The notes under the pieces: model-generated
Seen by the model: the letters and a program-made list of their open reading frames with translations, nothing else
What the model was told of the DNA's origin: nothing
Database searches by the model: none
Source of the DNA: CBDCDJ01 sp965215355
Lineage (GTDB): Bacteria > Deinococcota > Deinococci > Deinococcales > Trueperaceae
Direction of reading: 5' to 3'
NCBI GenBank assembly: GCA_965215355.1
Contig: CBDCDJ010000007.1
Location: 1,984,001 to 2,048,000, forward strand
Length of the DNA stretch: 64,000 nt
Shown: positions 46,780 through 55,080 of the stretch, piece by piece
How the letters are laid out: the number at the start of each line of letters is the position of its first letter
Position numbering within the stretch: position 1 is the first letter of the stretch
Translations under genes and position numbers: made by a program

Positions 46780-47475
46780 ATGAGAGGCCATAGAGATACC
46801 AGTTTGTCGTACCGGATTGTCAATCCGAGCAGTAGCCACGGCGACGGCGTACACGAAGTCGTGTGCCTCGCCAACGATTTCCCCGTGGGAACCCAAGGAT
46901 GTATCGGTCCGAAAGAGTTGACCGAACAGGTGCGGCGTTTTCCGGAAGGCCAGTTCGTCGCCGTTGCCGACCTGAACGGTATAGAAAAAGTCCTCGGCGT
47001 CGCGGTGGCGATGCGCACCCGTTACGCCCCGTCGGCCCGGCCCTTGAGCTGGCGCGAGATGATCGGTAGTTTAAGCCTCGCCAACCACGTGCCCGGCGGC
47101 GAGTGGCTTTACGGCGTCGAAAAGGCCGTTCACCCCGATTATCAGGGGATGGGCGTAGGGTCGGCGCTGTATAGAGCGCAGTTCAACCTGGCGCAAGAAC
47201 TGAACCTCAAAGGCATTTACGCAGGCGGAATGCTGAAAGGTTTCAAGAACTTCAAACACGAGATGTCGTTGCGCGAGTACGCGGGCAAGGTCATGCGCGG
47301 CGAACTGTTCGACCCCACCGTGAGCGTGCAGATGCGCAAAGGCTTTACGCCGCGCACCTTGATAGAAAACTACTCCTGGGACCACGAGGCCGAGCACGCC
47401 GGGATGCTCATCGTTTGGGAAACGCCCCTGCCGGCACGCCCCCCGGAGCCCAGCTACAGGGTCGCGCTGGTATGA
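46780..47475 (+). CDS. GNAT family N-acetyltransferase
   Basis: 231 residues, ATG 46780. The GNAT fold is seen as EQVRRFPEGQFVAVADLNGI (strands 2-3), then EWLYGVEKAVHPDYQGMGVG followed by SALYRAQFNLAQELNLKGIY, in which HPDYQGMGVGSAL is the acetyl-CoA pyrophosphate-binding motif A (Q/RxxGxG/A). The C-terminal region AGGMLKGFKNFKHEMSLREY is characteristic of a subgroup of larger GNAT enzymes of unknown substrate. The stop overlaps the next ATG region (ATGA at 47472), so it probably shares a transcript with the flavin oxidase gene. Substrate not predictable. Confidence 0.85.
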   Translation: MRGHRDTSLSYRIVNPSSSHGDGVHEVVCLANDFPVGTQGCIGPKELTEQVRRFPEGQFVAVADLNGIEKVLGVAVAMRTRYAPSARPLSWREMIGSLSLANHVPGGEWLYGVEKAVHPDYQGMGVGSALYRAQFNLAQELNLKGIYAGGMLKGFKNFKHEMSLREYAGKVMRGELFDPTVSVQMRKGFTPRTLIENYSWDHEAEHAGMLIVWETPLPARPPEPSYRVALV

Positions 47476-47492
47476 GCGCTGAAGGTTCCGGC

Positions 47493-48857
47493 ATGAGCAC
47501 GCTCGTCCTGGGGGCCGGGGTGGCAGGGTTGGCCGCCGCTCGAGCTTTGCAAGAAGCGGGCGAAAAAGTCGTCGTCCTGGAGGCCAAAAGCCGTCTCGGC
47601 GGGCGCGCCCACACCGACCGGGCCTTTGCGGACGTGCCGGTCGAGTTTGGGGCCGAGTTCATCCACGGCGAACGGGCGGCGACCTGGGAACTCATCCGCG
47701 ACCTCAAACTGCCGACCCTGCACTGGAACAAGCAAGACGACTCACTGGTGAGGCTGGAAGACGGCACGCTGCTCACGATGGCTCAAGCGCGCGCCAGCCA
47801 CCCCGAGTTCGACATCACCCGGTCCTGGGTGCTGCCCGAGGTCGACCCCTTGCCGTTCGAGAACTGGCACAGCTACTTGAGCCGCATCGGCTTCGACGCC
47901 ACCCAACTGCGCTACGTCAAACGCTCCTACGCCAACGCCTGCGGCGAGAGTATGCGCTTTTTGAGCGCCAAGGCCATGTTGGCCCTGTTGCGCGGCAAAG
48001 GCGAAGAGGGCGGCCTGGGCGACTACCGGCTCATGAGCGGGTACGACACCTTGGTCGAGCACTTGGCCGCGGGCCTCGAGATTCACCTTAATGACCCCGT
48101 GGTGGGGCTCGAGTGGGCCGTTGGCGGCGGCGTGAGTGTAACGACCTTGGACGGTAAAACGTACCCGGCCGACGCGGCCGTCGTCGCCGTACCTCTGGGC
48201 GTGCTGCAGGCCGACGCCGTCCACTTCACGCCCCCCCTGCCCGACACCAAACAGCTCGCCCTGGCGGGTCTGCGGATGGGGCCGGTCATCAAGCTCGTTT
48301 ACAAGTTTGCCGAGCCGCTCTTGAACGACGGCGTCATGGCGCTCTACAGCCGCCTCAATCCGCCGATGTGGTGGTCGCCGAGCTTCGGCCACGCGGGCGC
48401 GGAAACCGTCTGGACCGCTTTTGTGTCGGGCGACGGGGCGGTGGACCTGCTCGCCGCGGGCGAGGCCGGCGCGCTTGAGCGCGGGCTGGCCGCCCTGCGC
48501 GAGGAGTTGAACCGGCCCGACCTGGCAGCCACGGCCAGGCACCTCGTCAACTGGCCCGACGACCCCTACACGCGCGGCGGCTACAGCTTCGTGCTGCCCG
48601 GCCACGACGGCGCGCGCGAACGCCTCGCCGCCCCGACCCCGCCGCTGTACTGGGCGGGCGAGGCGACCGAGCCCGAACACCGCGCCGCGACCGTCCACGG
48701 CGCGCTGCTGAGCGGTTACCGCGCGGCGGCCGAACGCCTGGCCTACGCGAGCGCCGTCGTCCCGCCGATTGCCAGCGCCGTCGTCCTCGGCGAAACGTCT
48801 TCCGCCCCGGCCCCCTCGGTCAGCAGTGAGGACGGGGAAGGCTCGAGGACCCGTTGA
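47493..48857 (+). CDS. Flavin-containing amine oxidase family protein
   Basis: 454 residues from ATG 47493, which has GAAGG seven bases upstream; an alternative ATG at 47472 overlaps the GNAT stop. The dinucleotide-binding motif LGAGVAGLAAARALQEAGEK and VVVLEAKSRLGGRAHT at the N-terminus, VEFGAEFIHG next, and C-terminal PPLYWAGEATEPEHRAATVH with GALLSGYRAA are diagnostic of the monoamine/polyamine oxidase group. It oxidises an amine to an imine, passing electrons to oxygen. The last 25 residues are Ser/Ala-rich and probably disordered. Partner GNAT gene could acetylate the same amine, as in polyamine breakdown (inference). Confidence 0.9.
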   Translation: MSTLVLGAGVAGLAAARALQEAGEKVVVLEAKSRLGGRAHTDRAFADVPVEFGAEFIHGERAATWELIRDLKLPTLHWNKQDDSLVRLEDGTLLTMAQARASHPEFDITRSWVLPEVDPLPFENWHSYLSRIGFDATQLRYVKRSYANACGESMRFLSAKAMLALLRGKGEEGGLGDYRLMSGYDTLVEHLAAGLEIHLNDPVVGLEWAVGGGVSVTTLDGKTYPADAAVVAVPLGVLQADAVHFTPPLPDTKQLALAGLRMGPVIKLVYKFAEPLLNDGVMALYSRLNPPMWWSPSFGHAGAETVWTAFVSGDGAVDLLAAGEAGALERGLAALREELNRPDLAATARHLVNWPDDPYTRGGYSFVLPGHDGARERLAAPTPPLYWAGEATEPEHRAATVHGALLSGYRAAAERLAYASAVVPPIASAVVLGETSSAPAPSVSSEDGEGSRTR

Positions 48858-48872
48858 GAGGTGTTCGCTTTC

Positions 48873-50336
48873 TCAGTCCGAGGACGCTTCCGCAGCGGTT
48901 TCGGGCGCTGCCCAAATCGAGCGCATCGTCCAGGCCTCGAGTCCCAGCAGCGCCGCCCCCTCGTGGGCGAACGGTTCGACCCGCAAGCTCTCGCTCTGCG
49001 GATAAACCCGCGTGGTGAGGCAAAAGCGGTCGTTGGCAAAGATTTCGACGACCGAGTGGTCGACGAAAACACGCAAGTCCAGGGGCTCCCCGGGCTCGAG
49101 CCGCAACACACCCTCGTGCGGGTGCGCGTGCAGGTCCGCGCCGCCGGCCGCGTTGCTCCGCCTGCGGTCCACGTACAGAGAGTGGTTGCCGGCGTCGTAA
49201 ACGACGCGCGTCTGTTCCTGTTCGTCGGGGCTGAAAAGGCGCAGACCACACACGCCCCGGCCGGGCGCAAAAACAGCTCGAACGTCGAGTTGACCGCCTG
49301 AAACCTCCGTTTCACCCCCAGAGGTCAGGCAAGTTCCGCGCAGGTTCTCCGTCTCGGCGGCGGGCGCAAAACGGCAGCGGCCGCCTTCCAACGACAAAAC
49401 GCGCGGCAGCGACAGCACCCCCGACCAGCCCGCCGCCCGCTGCGCGGCGGCGCTCCGGCCTTCTTGAACCCAACCCCAGACGAGGTGGCGACCGTCCGAA
49501 TCGCGCAGCGTTTGCGGCGCGTAAAAGTGAAAGTCGCCGTGGTCGAGTTTTTGCACCGTTTCGACTCGAAAGCGCAGGTTAGAACGACCCGTCTCGAGCC
49601 CGCCCACCAGCGCCACCGAGTGGCGCGTCCGGGGCGTCTCGTCACGCCTGAGCACGCTGAACAGCAAGACCCGTTTCGCGCCGAACTCGAGCAGTTGCGG
49701 GCACTCCCACACGTCGCCTGTGACGAGTTCGTCCGACAAGTCGTCCGCCACGAGCAGCGGCCCGAGGTAGTCCCAGTCGCGCAAGTTTTCAGAGCGGTAC
49801 GAAAGGACCGCGCCCCCCCGACCCTCGAGACCCGCGCCGATGCAGAGGTACCACGCGCCGTCCTGCCGCCACACGCTCGGGTCTCTGAAAGCGGTCAAAA
49901 GCAGGTGAGGTGGGGGCTCGAGGACGGGGTTGTCCGCAAACTTTTGCCAAACTTTCAGGTCGGCCGAGCCCGTCGCCACACAGACGTTTTGGCTGCCCGC
50001 CCGGGCCGAGTCGCCCCGCAGGCCGGTGTAGAACAGGGTCGGCGTGCCGTCGTCGTCGACCGCGCAGCCCGACCAGCAACCGTCCTCGTCGGGCGTGCCG
50101 GGTTGGGGCGACAGGGCGACGACCTCGTCTCGCCAGTGGACGAGGTCGCGGCTCACCGCGTGGCCCCAGTGAATGCCGCCCCAGGCGGCGTCGACGGGGT
50201 TGTACTGGTAAAAAAGGTGATAGTCGTCGCCCCAGCGGATGAGCCCGTTGGGGTCGTTCATCCAGTTGGCGGGCGGTAAAAAGTGATAGCGCGGGCGGTG
50301 GCGGCTGTTTTCCAGGCGGCGCTCGAGCAAGCTCAC
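48873..50336 (-). CDS. Family 32 glycoside hydrolase (sucrose/fructan hydrolase)
   Basis: 487 residues from a GTG at 50336 that overlaps the stop of the upstream permease (GTGA). All three catalytic signatures are present: nucleophile Asp28 in WMNDPNG, RDPSV in AFRDPSVWRQDGAWYLCIGA (about 150), and acid/base Glu in WECPQL (about 208). The N-terminal five-bladed propeller is followed by the C-terminal beta-sandwich (GLRLFSPDEQEQTRVVYDAG, LRVFVDHSVVEIFANDRFCL). No signal peptide, so it acts on sugar taken up by the adjacent ABC transporter, most likely sucrose or short fructans. Specificity for the 6-phosphate form is unlikely given an ABC rather than PTS importer. Confidence 0.94.
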   Translation of the reverse strand: MSLLERRLENSRHRPRYHFLPPANWMNDPNGLIRWGDDYHLFYQYNPVDAAWGGIHWGHAVSRDLVHWRDEVVALSPQPGTPDEDGCWSGCAVDDDGTPTLFYTGLRGDSARAGSQNVCVATGSADLKVWQKFADNPVLEPPPHLLLTAFRDPSVWRQDGAWYLCIGAGLEGRGGAVLSYRSENLRDWDYLGPLLVADDLSDELVTGDVWECPQLLEFGAKRVLLFSVLRRDETPRTRHSVALVGGLETGRSNLRFRVETVQKLDHGDFHFYAPQTLRDSDGRHLVWGWVQEGRSAAAQRAAGWSGVLSLPRVLSLEGGRCRFAPAAETENLRGTCLTSGGETEVSGGQLDVRAVFAPGRGVCGLRLFSPDEQEQTRVVYDAGNHSLYVDRRRSNAAGGADLHAHPHEGVLRLEPGEPLDLRVFVDHSVVEIFANDRFCLTTRVYPQSESLRVEPFAHEGAALLGLEAWTMRSIWAAPETAAEASSD

Positions 50337-51271
50337 CCCTTCACGCCCGACGACGCCACGCTGCGGATGAACCAGCGCTGAAAAATCAAGAAAATCAGCA
50401 GCAGCGGCAACGTCGCCATCGACGCGTAGGCCATAATCGCGCCCCACTCGATGTCTTCTAAATACATCTGCGTGATGCCGATGGTCAGCGGCCGGTACGC
50501 GGTGCCGCGCGTCGTCATCAGCGGCCACAGGTAAGCGCTCCACATCACCAGCGAGTGCAGGATCGCCACGGTGGCGAACGCTGGCCGCGCCAAGGGCACG
50601 ATAATTCGCCAGTAGATGCCGAACGGGCTCGCCCCGTCGACGATGGCCGCCTCGTCGAACTCTCGCGGGATGTCTAAAAAGAACTGGTAAAACAAGAAGA
50701 TGCCGAACGGGTAAGCGATAAAGGGGATGATCTGCACCTGGTACGAGTCGAGCCAACTCGTCACCCAGGTGAAGGTCGGGCCGTTCGACCAGCCAACGTC
50801 GAGCCAGGGCAGCTCGTTGACCACCACGAGCATCGGAATCGAAATCGCCTCTAAAGGCACGATGATGAGCGCCACGACCGCCGCCAGCACGAAGTTTCGG
50901 CCCGGCCAGCGCAGCCGCGCCAGCGTGTAGGCAATCATGCTGTTGACGAACAAACCCAGCCCGACCGTGACCACGGTGATGAGCGCCGAGTTGAACAGGT
51001 AGCGCAAAAAGGGAACCCGCCCGAAGACGAAGCGGAAGTTGTCCCACGACACGTTGCGCGGCACGAAGGCGTAGACAAGCGTTTGCAAATCGTCGAAAAT
51101 CTGCTTTTCGGGCTTGAACGCCGAGACCATCATGAACACCATCGGGAACAGGAAAAAAGCCGCCAGCAGCAGCATCAGCAGGTAGTCCAGCAGGCGCAGC
51201 CAGGGCCGTTTCGGCCCGACGCCGCTCGAGTCGACCCTCGTGGGCGCGCTCGTCAGGGTCCGTTGCGCCAC
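50333..51271 (-). CDS. Carbohydrate ABC transporter permease (MalG type)
   Basis: 312 residues with six membrane helices (LLDYLLMLLLAAFFLFPMVF first). The EAA loop that docks the ATPase is clear: EFDEAAIVDGASPFGIYWRI followed by IVPLARPA. It pairs with the MalF-type permease immediately upstream (three bases between them). The stop overlaps the GH32 start. Import of a di- or oligosaccharide into the cytoplasm is inferred from GH32 linkage. No ATP-binding subunit is encoded in this operon, so a shared MsmK/UgpC-type ATPase elsewhere must energise it. Confidence 0.92.
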   Translation of the reverse strand: MAQRTLTSAPTRVDSSGVGPKRPWLRLLDYLLMLLLAAFFLFPMVFMMVSAFKPEKQIFDDLQTLVYAFVPRNVSWDNFRFVFGRVPFLRYLFNSALITVVTVGLGLFVNSMIAYTLARLRWPGRNFVLAAVVALIIVPLEAISIPMLVVVNELPWLDVGWSNGPTFTWVTSWLDSYQVQIIPFIAYPFGIFLFYQFFLDIPREFDEAAIVDGASPFGIYWRIIVPLARPAFATVAILHSLVMWSAYLWPLMTTRGTAYRPLTIGITQMYLEDIEWGAIMAYASMATLPLLLIFLIFQRWFIRSVASSGVKG

Positions 51272-51274
51272 GGC

Positions 51275-52348
51275 CTACACCGCACTTTCCGGCGGCAACA
51301 GCCGGCGCTGGAGGACGGCGATGGCGAGGACAATCACGAAAAACACCACCGTGACCGCCGAGCCGTAGCCGATTTGCTGCTGCCGAAAGCCCGTGTCGAC
51401 CGCGTGGAACACGACCGTGCGCGTCGCGTCTTCGGGGCCGCCTCGGGTCATCACGTCGACCTGGGTGAACACCCGAAACGCGAGAATCGTCGTGCTGACG
51501 AGGACGAAGATGATGGTGTTGCGAAGCTGCGGCACGGTGACGAAGCGGAAGCGTTGCAGCGCGTTAGCCCCGTCGATGCGGGCGGCCTCGTAAAGCGCTT
51601 CAGAAATGCCTTGCAGGCCGGCCAGAAAGATAATCATCTGTAAACCGACCGAGTGCCAGATCGACATGACGATGACCGCGGCGAGCGCGGTGTCGGTGCT
51701 GATCAGCCAGGGCACGTTTTGAACGGCCCCGAAGGTGACGGTTTCCAAAAACGTGTTGACCAAACCCTGTGTGGGGTTGTAGAGAAAGGTCCACACCACC
51801 GCGATGACCGCCATCGAGGTGACGATGGGCGAAAAGTAGGCGGTGCGAAAAAAGTTGATGCCGCGCAGCCGCTGATTCACCAGCAGCGCCAGGATGAGTG
51901 CCAACCCGCCCTGCCCCGGCACGATGAAAAGCACGAAAATAAAGGTGTTGACGAGCGACTGCATAAAAGCGGGGTCCTTGGCGAGCACCACGCGCGGCGC
52001 GCCGCCCACCGAGAAGCGAAACCACTCGCGAAAATCTTGAAGCCGCTCATCCCCACGCGTGAGGCTGCGGATGCGCGGGTACTCGGGGTTCCCGGCGGCG
52101 TCGCGCACGACTGCGCCGGCCGCGTCGCGTTCGGGTTGCAGGGTGAGGAGGTTCAAACTGAGCAGCCGGTCGAAGTTTTGCAGCCCGATAAACTGCGTCG
52201 GCAGCGGCGAGATGAGGCGCTTGTTGGTTAAGCTCCAGCCGAGACCGAGGACGAGCGGGGTTACGAAGAATATCAACAACAAGACGAGGGCGGGCGCGCC
52301 CATCGCCCAGGCGGCGCGGCGCTCCCTAGCGCGGTAGTTCAGGGCCAT
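51275..52348 (-). CDS. Carbohydrate ABC transporter permease (MalF type)
   Basis: 357 residues starting MALNYRARERRAAWAMGAPA. First helix at 15-37, then a periplasmic loop of about 90 residues (RDAAGNPEYPRIRSLTRGDE), five more helices, and the EAA motif ALYEAARIDGANALQRFRFV with TVPQLRN. The large loop after helix 1 is longer than in many MalF-like proteins and could help recognise the binding protein. It lies between the binding-protein gene and the MalG-type permease and is certainly cotranscribed with both. Confidence 0.92.
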   Translation of the reverse strand: MALNYRARERRAAWAMGAPALVLLLIFFVTPLVLGLGWSLTNKRLISPLPTQFIGLQNFDRLLSLNLLTLQPERDAAGAVVRDAAGNPEYPRIRSLTRGDERLQDFREWFRFSVGGAPRVVLAKDPAFMQSLVNTFIFVLFIVPGQGGLALILALLVNQRLRGINFFRTAYFSPIVTSMAVIAVVWTFLYNPTQGLVNTFLETVTFGAVQNVPWLISTDTALAAVIVMSIWHSVGLQMIIFLAGLQGISEALYEAARIDGANALQRFRFVTVPQLRNTIIFVLVSTTILAFRVFTQVDVMTRGGPEDATRTVVFHAVDTGFRQQQIGYGSAVTVVFFVIVLAIAVLQRRLLPPESAV

Positions 52349-52412
52349 ACCATCACCTCTTAAAAACGGGGGCGGGTTTGAAGCCCGCCCCTACGACGTG
52401 GTGCCGCTTGCG

Positions 52413-53696
52413 TTACTGCCCTTCGTTCGTGTTGGGGTAGCCCTGGTTGTCCTGAATGTTCTGGTCGATCTTGTCGACGGCCGTGTCGAGTTCGGTTTCG
52501 ACGTCGGCTCCTTTGATGATGTTGTCCATCGCGGTGGCGTAGGCCGTGGTGATGGTCGGGTAGGCGGGGGTGATGGGGCGGGGCAGGCCGACGCCCTGCT
52601 CGAGCTGCTGCCGCAACACGTACATGTCGCTGCCCTCTTGCCAGCGCTCTTGGGAGTCCAGCACCGAGATGCGCGCGGGCATCGAGCCGAACTGCGAGGT
52701 CCACTCGTTGAGGTTCTCGCCCTGAAGCAGGTACTCGAGCAGCGCCCAAGCGCCCTCTTTGTTCGGGCACTGCGAACTCATCGCCCAGGCCCAGGAGCCC
52801 ATGCCGGACACGGCCCCTTCGCCCAAGTCCGGCGCGGGCATGACCACGAGGTCGTCGCCAAAGGCCTCTTTGTAGTCGTTGTACATCCAGTTGACGAACA
52901 GGCCCATGCCCGCCTTGCCGTTGACGAACTCGAAGTTGTCGGGCGGCGTCAGGGTGGAGTAGCCGTCTTGGTAAAGGTTTTGCAGCCAGGTCATAAACTC
53001 AATAGACTTTTCACCGTTCAGCACGCCCTCGGCCGACTGGTAGTCGCTGCGGTCGATGAGGTCGCCACCGTAGGACTGCAACCACGGCGAAAAGCCGTAG
53101 GTGAACCACTCGCCCGCGCCGAAGTTCATGCGGGTGTCGATGGCGTACTCGGTCGAAGGCAGGTCACGGATGGCGGTGAGGTACTCGTTGAATTCGTCCC
53201 AGGTCCAGGGGTCGTCCAGACCGGTGGGGATGCGTGCGCCAATCTCTTCCAAAACCTGCCGGGTCGAGACGAGGCCCGTGGCCGAGTCGGACGGGCCGAT
53301 GGCGTAAAGTTGGCCGTTGTAGGTGCCCTGGTCGACGATGCTTTGCAAAAAGTCGTCCATATAACCCTCGGGCAGGTAAGCGTCGAGCGGCTCCAAAAAG
53401 CCCGCCCAGGCGTAGTTGTAGAGGTTCGGCCCGTCCAGGTCGAGGACGCAGGGCAAGTCGCCCGCCACCGCCGCGGCGTTCACCGCGTCGTTATAACCCG
53501 AGCCCGAGGTCGCTCCGCCGGGGATTTCGGTGATGGTCGCGCGGTATTGGTCTTGCGACTCGTTAAAGCGCTGCACCTGCGCCTCGTAAATTTCCGAAGC
53601 GCCCGACGAGTGGAACCAGATGGTGACCTCTTCTTGGGCGGCGGCGACGCCGACGAGGCTAAAACCTAAAAGTGCAGCTAACAGGATTCGTTTCAA
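52413..53696 (-). CDS. Sugar ABC transporter substrate-binding protein
   Basis: 427 residues. A signal peptide MKRILLAALLGFSLVGVAAA is cleaved before Gln-Glu. There is no lipobox, so it is a free periplasmic protein. The fold is that of family 1 solute-binding proteins: EEVTIWFHSSGASEIYEAQV, LPCVLDLDGPNLYNYAWAGF, GKAGMGLFVNWMYNDYKEAF and MGSWAWAMSSQCPNKEGAWA. Aromatic residues in these blocks usually stack on sugar rings. It is the first structural gene of the uptake operon, 45 bases downstream of the LacI-type regulator gene on the same strand. Confidence 0.92.
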   Translation of the reverse strand: MKRILLAALLGFSLVGVAAAQEEVTIWFHSSGASEIYEAQVQRFNESQDQYRATITEIPGGATSGSGYNDAVNAAAVAGDLPCVLDLDGPNLYNYAWAGFLEPLDAYLPEGYMDDFLQSIVDQGTYNGQLYAIGPSDSATGLVSTRQVLEEIGARIPTGLDDPWTWDEFNEYLTAIRDLPSTEYAIDTRMNFGAGEWFTYGFSPWLQSYGGDLIDRSDYQSAEGVLNGEKSIEFMTWLQNLYQDGYSTLTPPDNFEFVNGKAGMGLFVNWMYNDYKEAFGDDLVVMPAPDLGEGAVSGMGSWAWAMSSQCPNKEGAWALLEYLLQGENLNEWTSQFGSMPARISVLDSQERWQEGSDMYVLRQQLEQGVGLPRPITPAYPTITTAYATAMDNIIKGADVETELDTAVDKIDQNIQDNQGYPNTNEGQ

Positions 53697-53741
53697 GGTG
53701 TTCTCCCTTTGTGTTTGAAAACTGTGTTCGAGGTGTGAAGT

Positions 53742-54764
53742 TTAAGCCGACTGACGTGAAGCGTCCTCCCTTCTGAACGAGACCGAGGCGCGCGGGACGA
53801 GCGGGCACTCGAGCTTCGCCTGAACGGGTTCTTGTTTTGCCAACAGTGCGTTCACGGCCCAGCGCCCCATCTCATAGTGCGGGAGCGCCATCGTCGTGAG
53901 CGCGGGACGAAGGTAAGCGGCGATGACCTCCTGATCGTCGAAACCCACGACCGAGACGTCTTCGGGGACGTTCAGTCCAAGGTCGCGCAGCGCGTCGTAC
54001 GCGCCCATCGCGGTGCGGTCGTTGGCGCAAAAAAGTGCGCTGGGCGGCTCGGGCAGTTGCATCACCGCGAGGGTGTGTAAGTAGCCGCCGCTCGCGGTCC
54101 AGTCGCCGTAGCGGACGAGTTTCTTGTCGAGTTCGACGCCGTGTTCCGCCAGCGCCTGTTCGTAACCCGCCTGGCGCTGCTCGGCGGCGACCGTGCCGCG
54201 GCGCAAGTTCAGCAGTGCGACGCGGCGGTGACCGAGTTCGAGCAGCGTCTGCGTCGCGGCAAAACCCGCCTTCGCCTCGTCCGGCACGACCGAGGCGAAG
54301 GCCCCGTCGTCGCTGAAGCAGTCGATGAGCACAGTCGGCACCTCTTTCAGCAGCGCGGGCGGCTCGACCCGGCGGTGGTAAAGGGCGGCGTAGACGACGC
54401 CCTCGACCTGGCGCTCGAGCAGGTTTTCCAGCACCGCTTCTTCTAGGGACGCGTCGCCGGAGGTGTTGACGACGAACAGCAACTTACCGTGCTCCCAGGC
54501 GAGCCGCTGCGCGCCCTCGACCGTGCGCACCGCGAAGGGCGTGGTGGCGATTTGATCGGTCACGAAGGCGATGACTTGTGAGCGCTGCGTGCGCATACTC
54601 CGCGCGGCGAAGTTGGGGCGGTACTCAAGAGCCGCCATCACCTCTTCGACCCGCGCCCGCGTGCCGGGCCGCACGTTCGGGTGCTCGTTCAGCACGCGCG
54701 ACACGGTAGCCACGCTGACCCCGGCTTGCCGGGCGATGTGCTGAATGGTGGGTTTCAGTTGCAT
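53742..54764 (-). CDS. LacI family transcriptional regulator
   Basis: 340 residues starting MQLKPTIQHIARQAGVSVAT followed by VSRVLNEHPNVRPGTRARV, a perfect LacI helix-turn-helix with hinge region (EVMAALEYRPNFAARSMRTQ). The effector domain shows RRVALLNLRRGTVAAEQRQA and ICAND-like FCANDRTAMGAYDALRDLGL, then VSVVGFDDQEVIAAYLRPAL. It most likely senses the imported sugar and controls the operon. Two exact copies of TTGGTATCGTTTTCA lie just upstream of its start (54780 and 54846), suitable as its own operators. Confidence 0.93.
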   Translation of the reverse strand: MQLKPTIQHIARQAGVSVATVSRVLNEHPNVRPGTRARVEEVMAALEYRPNFAARSMRTQRSQVIAFVTDQIATTPFAVRTVEGAQRLAWEHGKLLFVVNTSGDASLEEAVLENLLERQVEGVVYAALYHRRVEPPALLKEVPTVLIDCFSDDGAFASVVPDEAKAGFAATQTLLELGHRRVALLNLRRGTVAAEQRQAGYEQALAEHGVELDKKLVRYGDWTASGGYLHTLAVMQLPEPPSALFCANDRTAMGAYDALRDLGLNVPEDVSVVGFDDQEVIAAYLRPALTTMALPHYEMGRWAVNALLAKQEPVQAKLECPLVPRASVSFRREDASRQSA

Positions 54765-54779
54765 GAAACACCTCGAGCC

Positions 54780-54860
54780 TTGGTATCGTTTTCAACCTGG
54801 AAGGCGTCTAAGCGGAGAACAACTTCGCAAAAACGTCGGTAAGTTTTGGTATCGTTTTCA
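54780..54860 (-). promoter_or_regulatory. Two direct copies of a LacI-type operator
   Basis: TTGGTATCGTTTTCA occurs at 54780-54794 and 54846-54860, 66 bases apart. It resembles the LacI-family palindrome TGAAAACGTTTTCA with one degenerate half-site. Spacing near six helical turns would allow looping (inference). Confidence 0.55.
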
Positions 54861-54943
54861 TCATAAACACTTTGTCCGGAAAAGTGCAAGCCTTCACGCT
54901 TAACGGATGGGTCATAGCAAAGTCAGCCTTCATCCACACTTGT

Positions 54944-55040
54944 CATTGCGAGGGAGCGTAAGCGATTGAGGCAACCTCACGTAAGAACAAAACCAGCACA
55001 TTTCAAACGTTGAGATTGCCACGCTTCGCCCGCAAGGACG
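54944..55040. repeat. Paired REP-like repeats in inverted orientation
   Basis: CATTGCGAGGGAGCGTAAGC with TTGAGGCAACCTC (54944-54978) faces an inverted relative (55012-55040, whose complement reads CGTCCTTGCGGGCGAAGCG, then TGGCAATCTC). A third copy is at 39001-39044. The space between lacI and the FAD oxidase gene otherwise holds no gene. Confidence 0.55.
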
Positions 55041-55080
55041 GACTGTTGTGCATGGCTTAACAACTTTGCGGCAGCGCTAC

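Noticed and set aside
49464..50279. 271-codon open frame opposite the GH32 gene
   Set aside because: GH32 catalytic motifs are on the minus strand; the plus frame has no ribosome-binding site and shadow-like composition.
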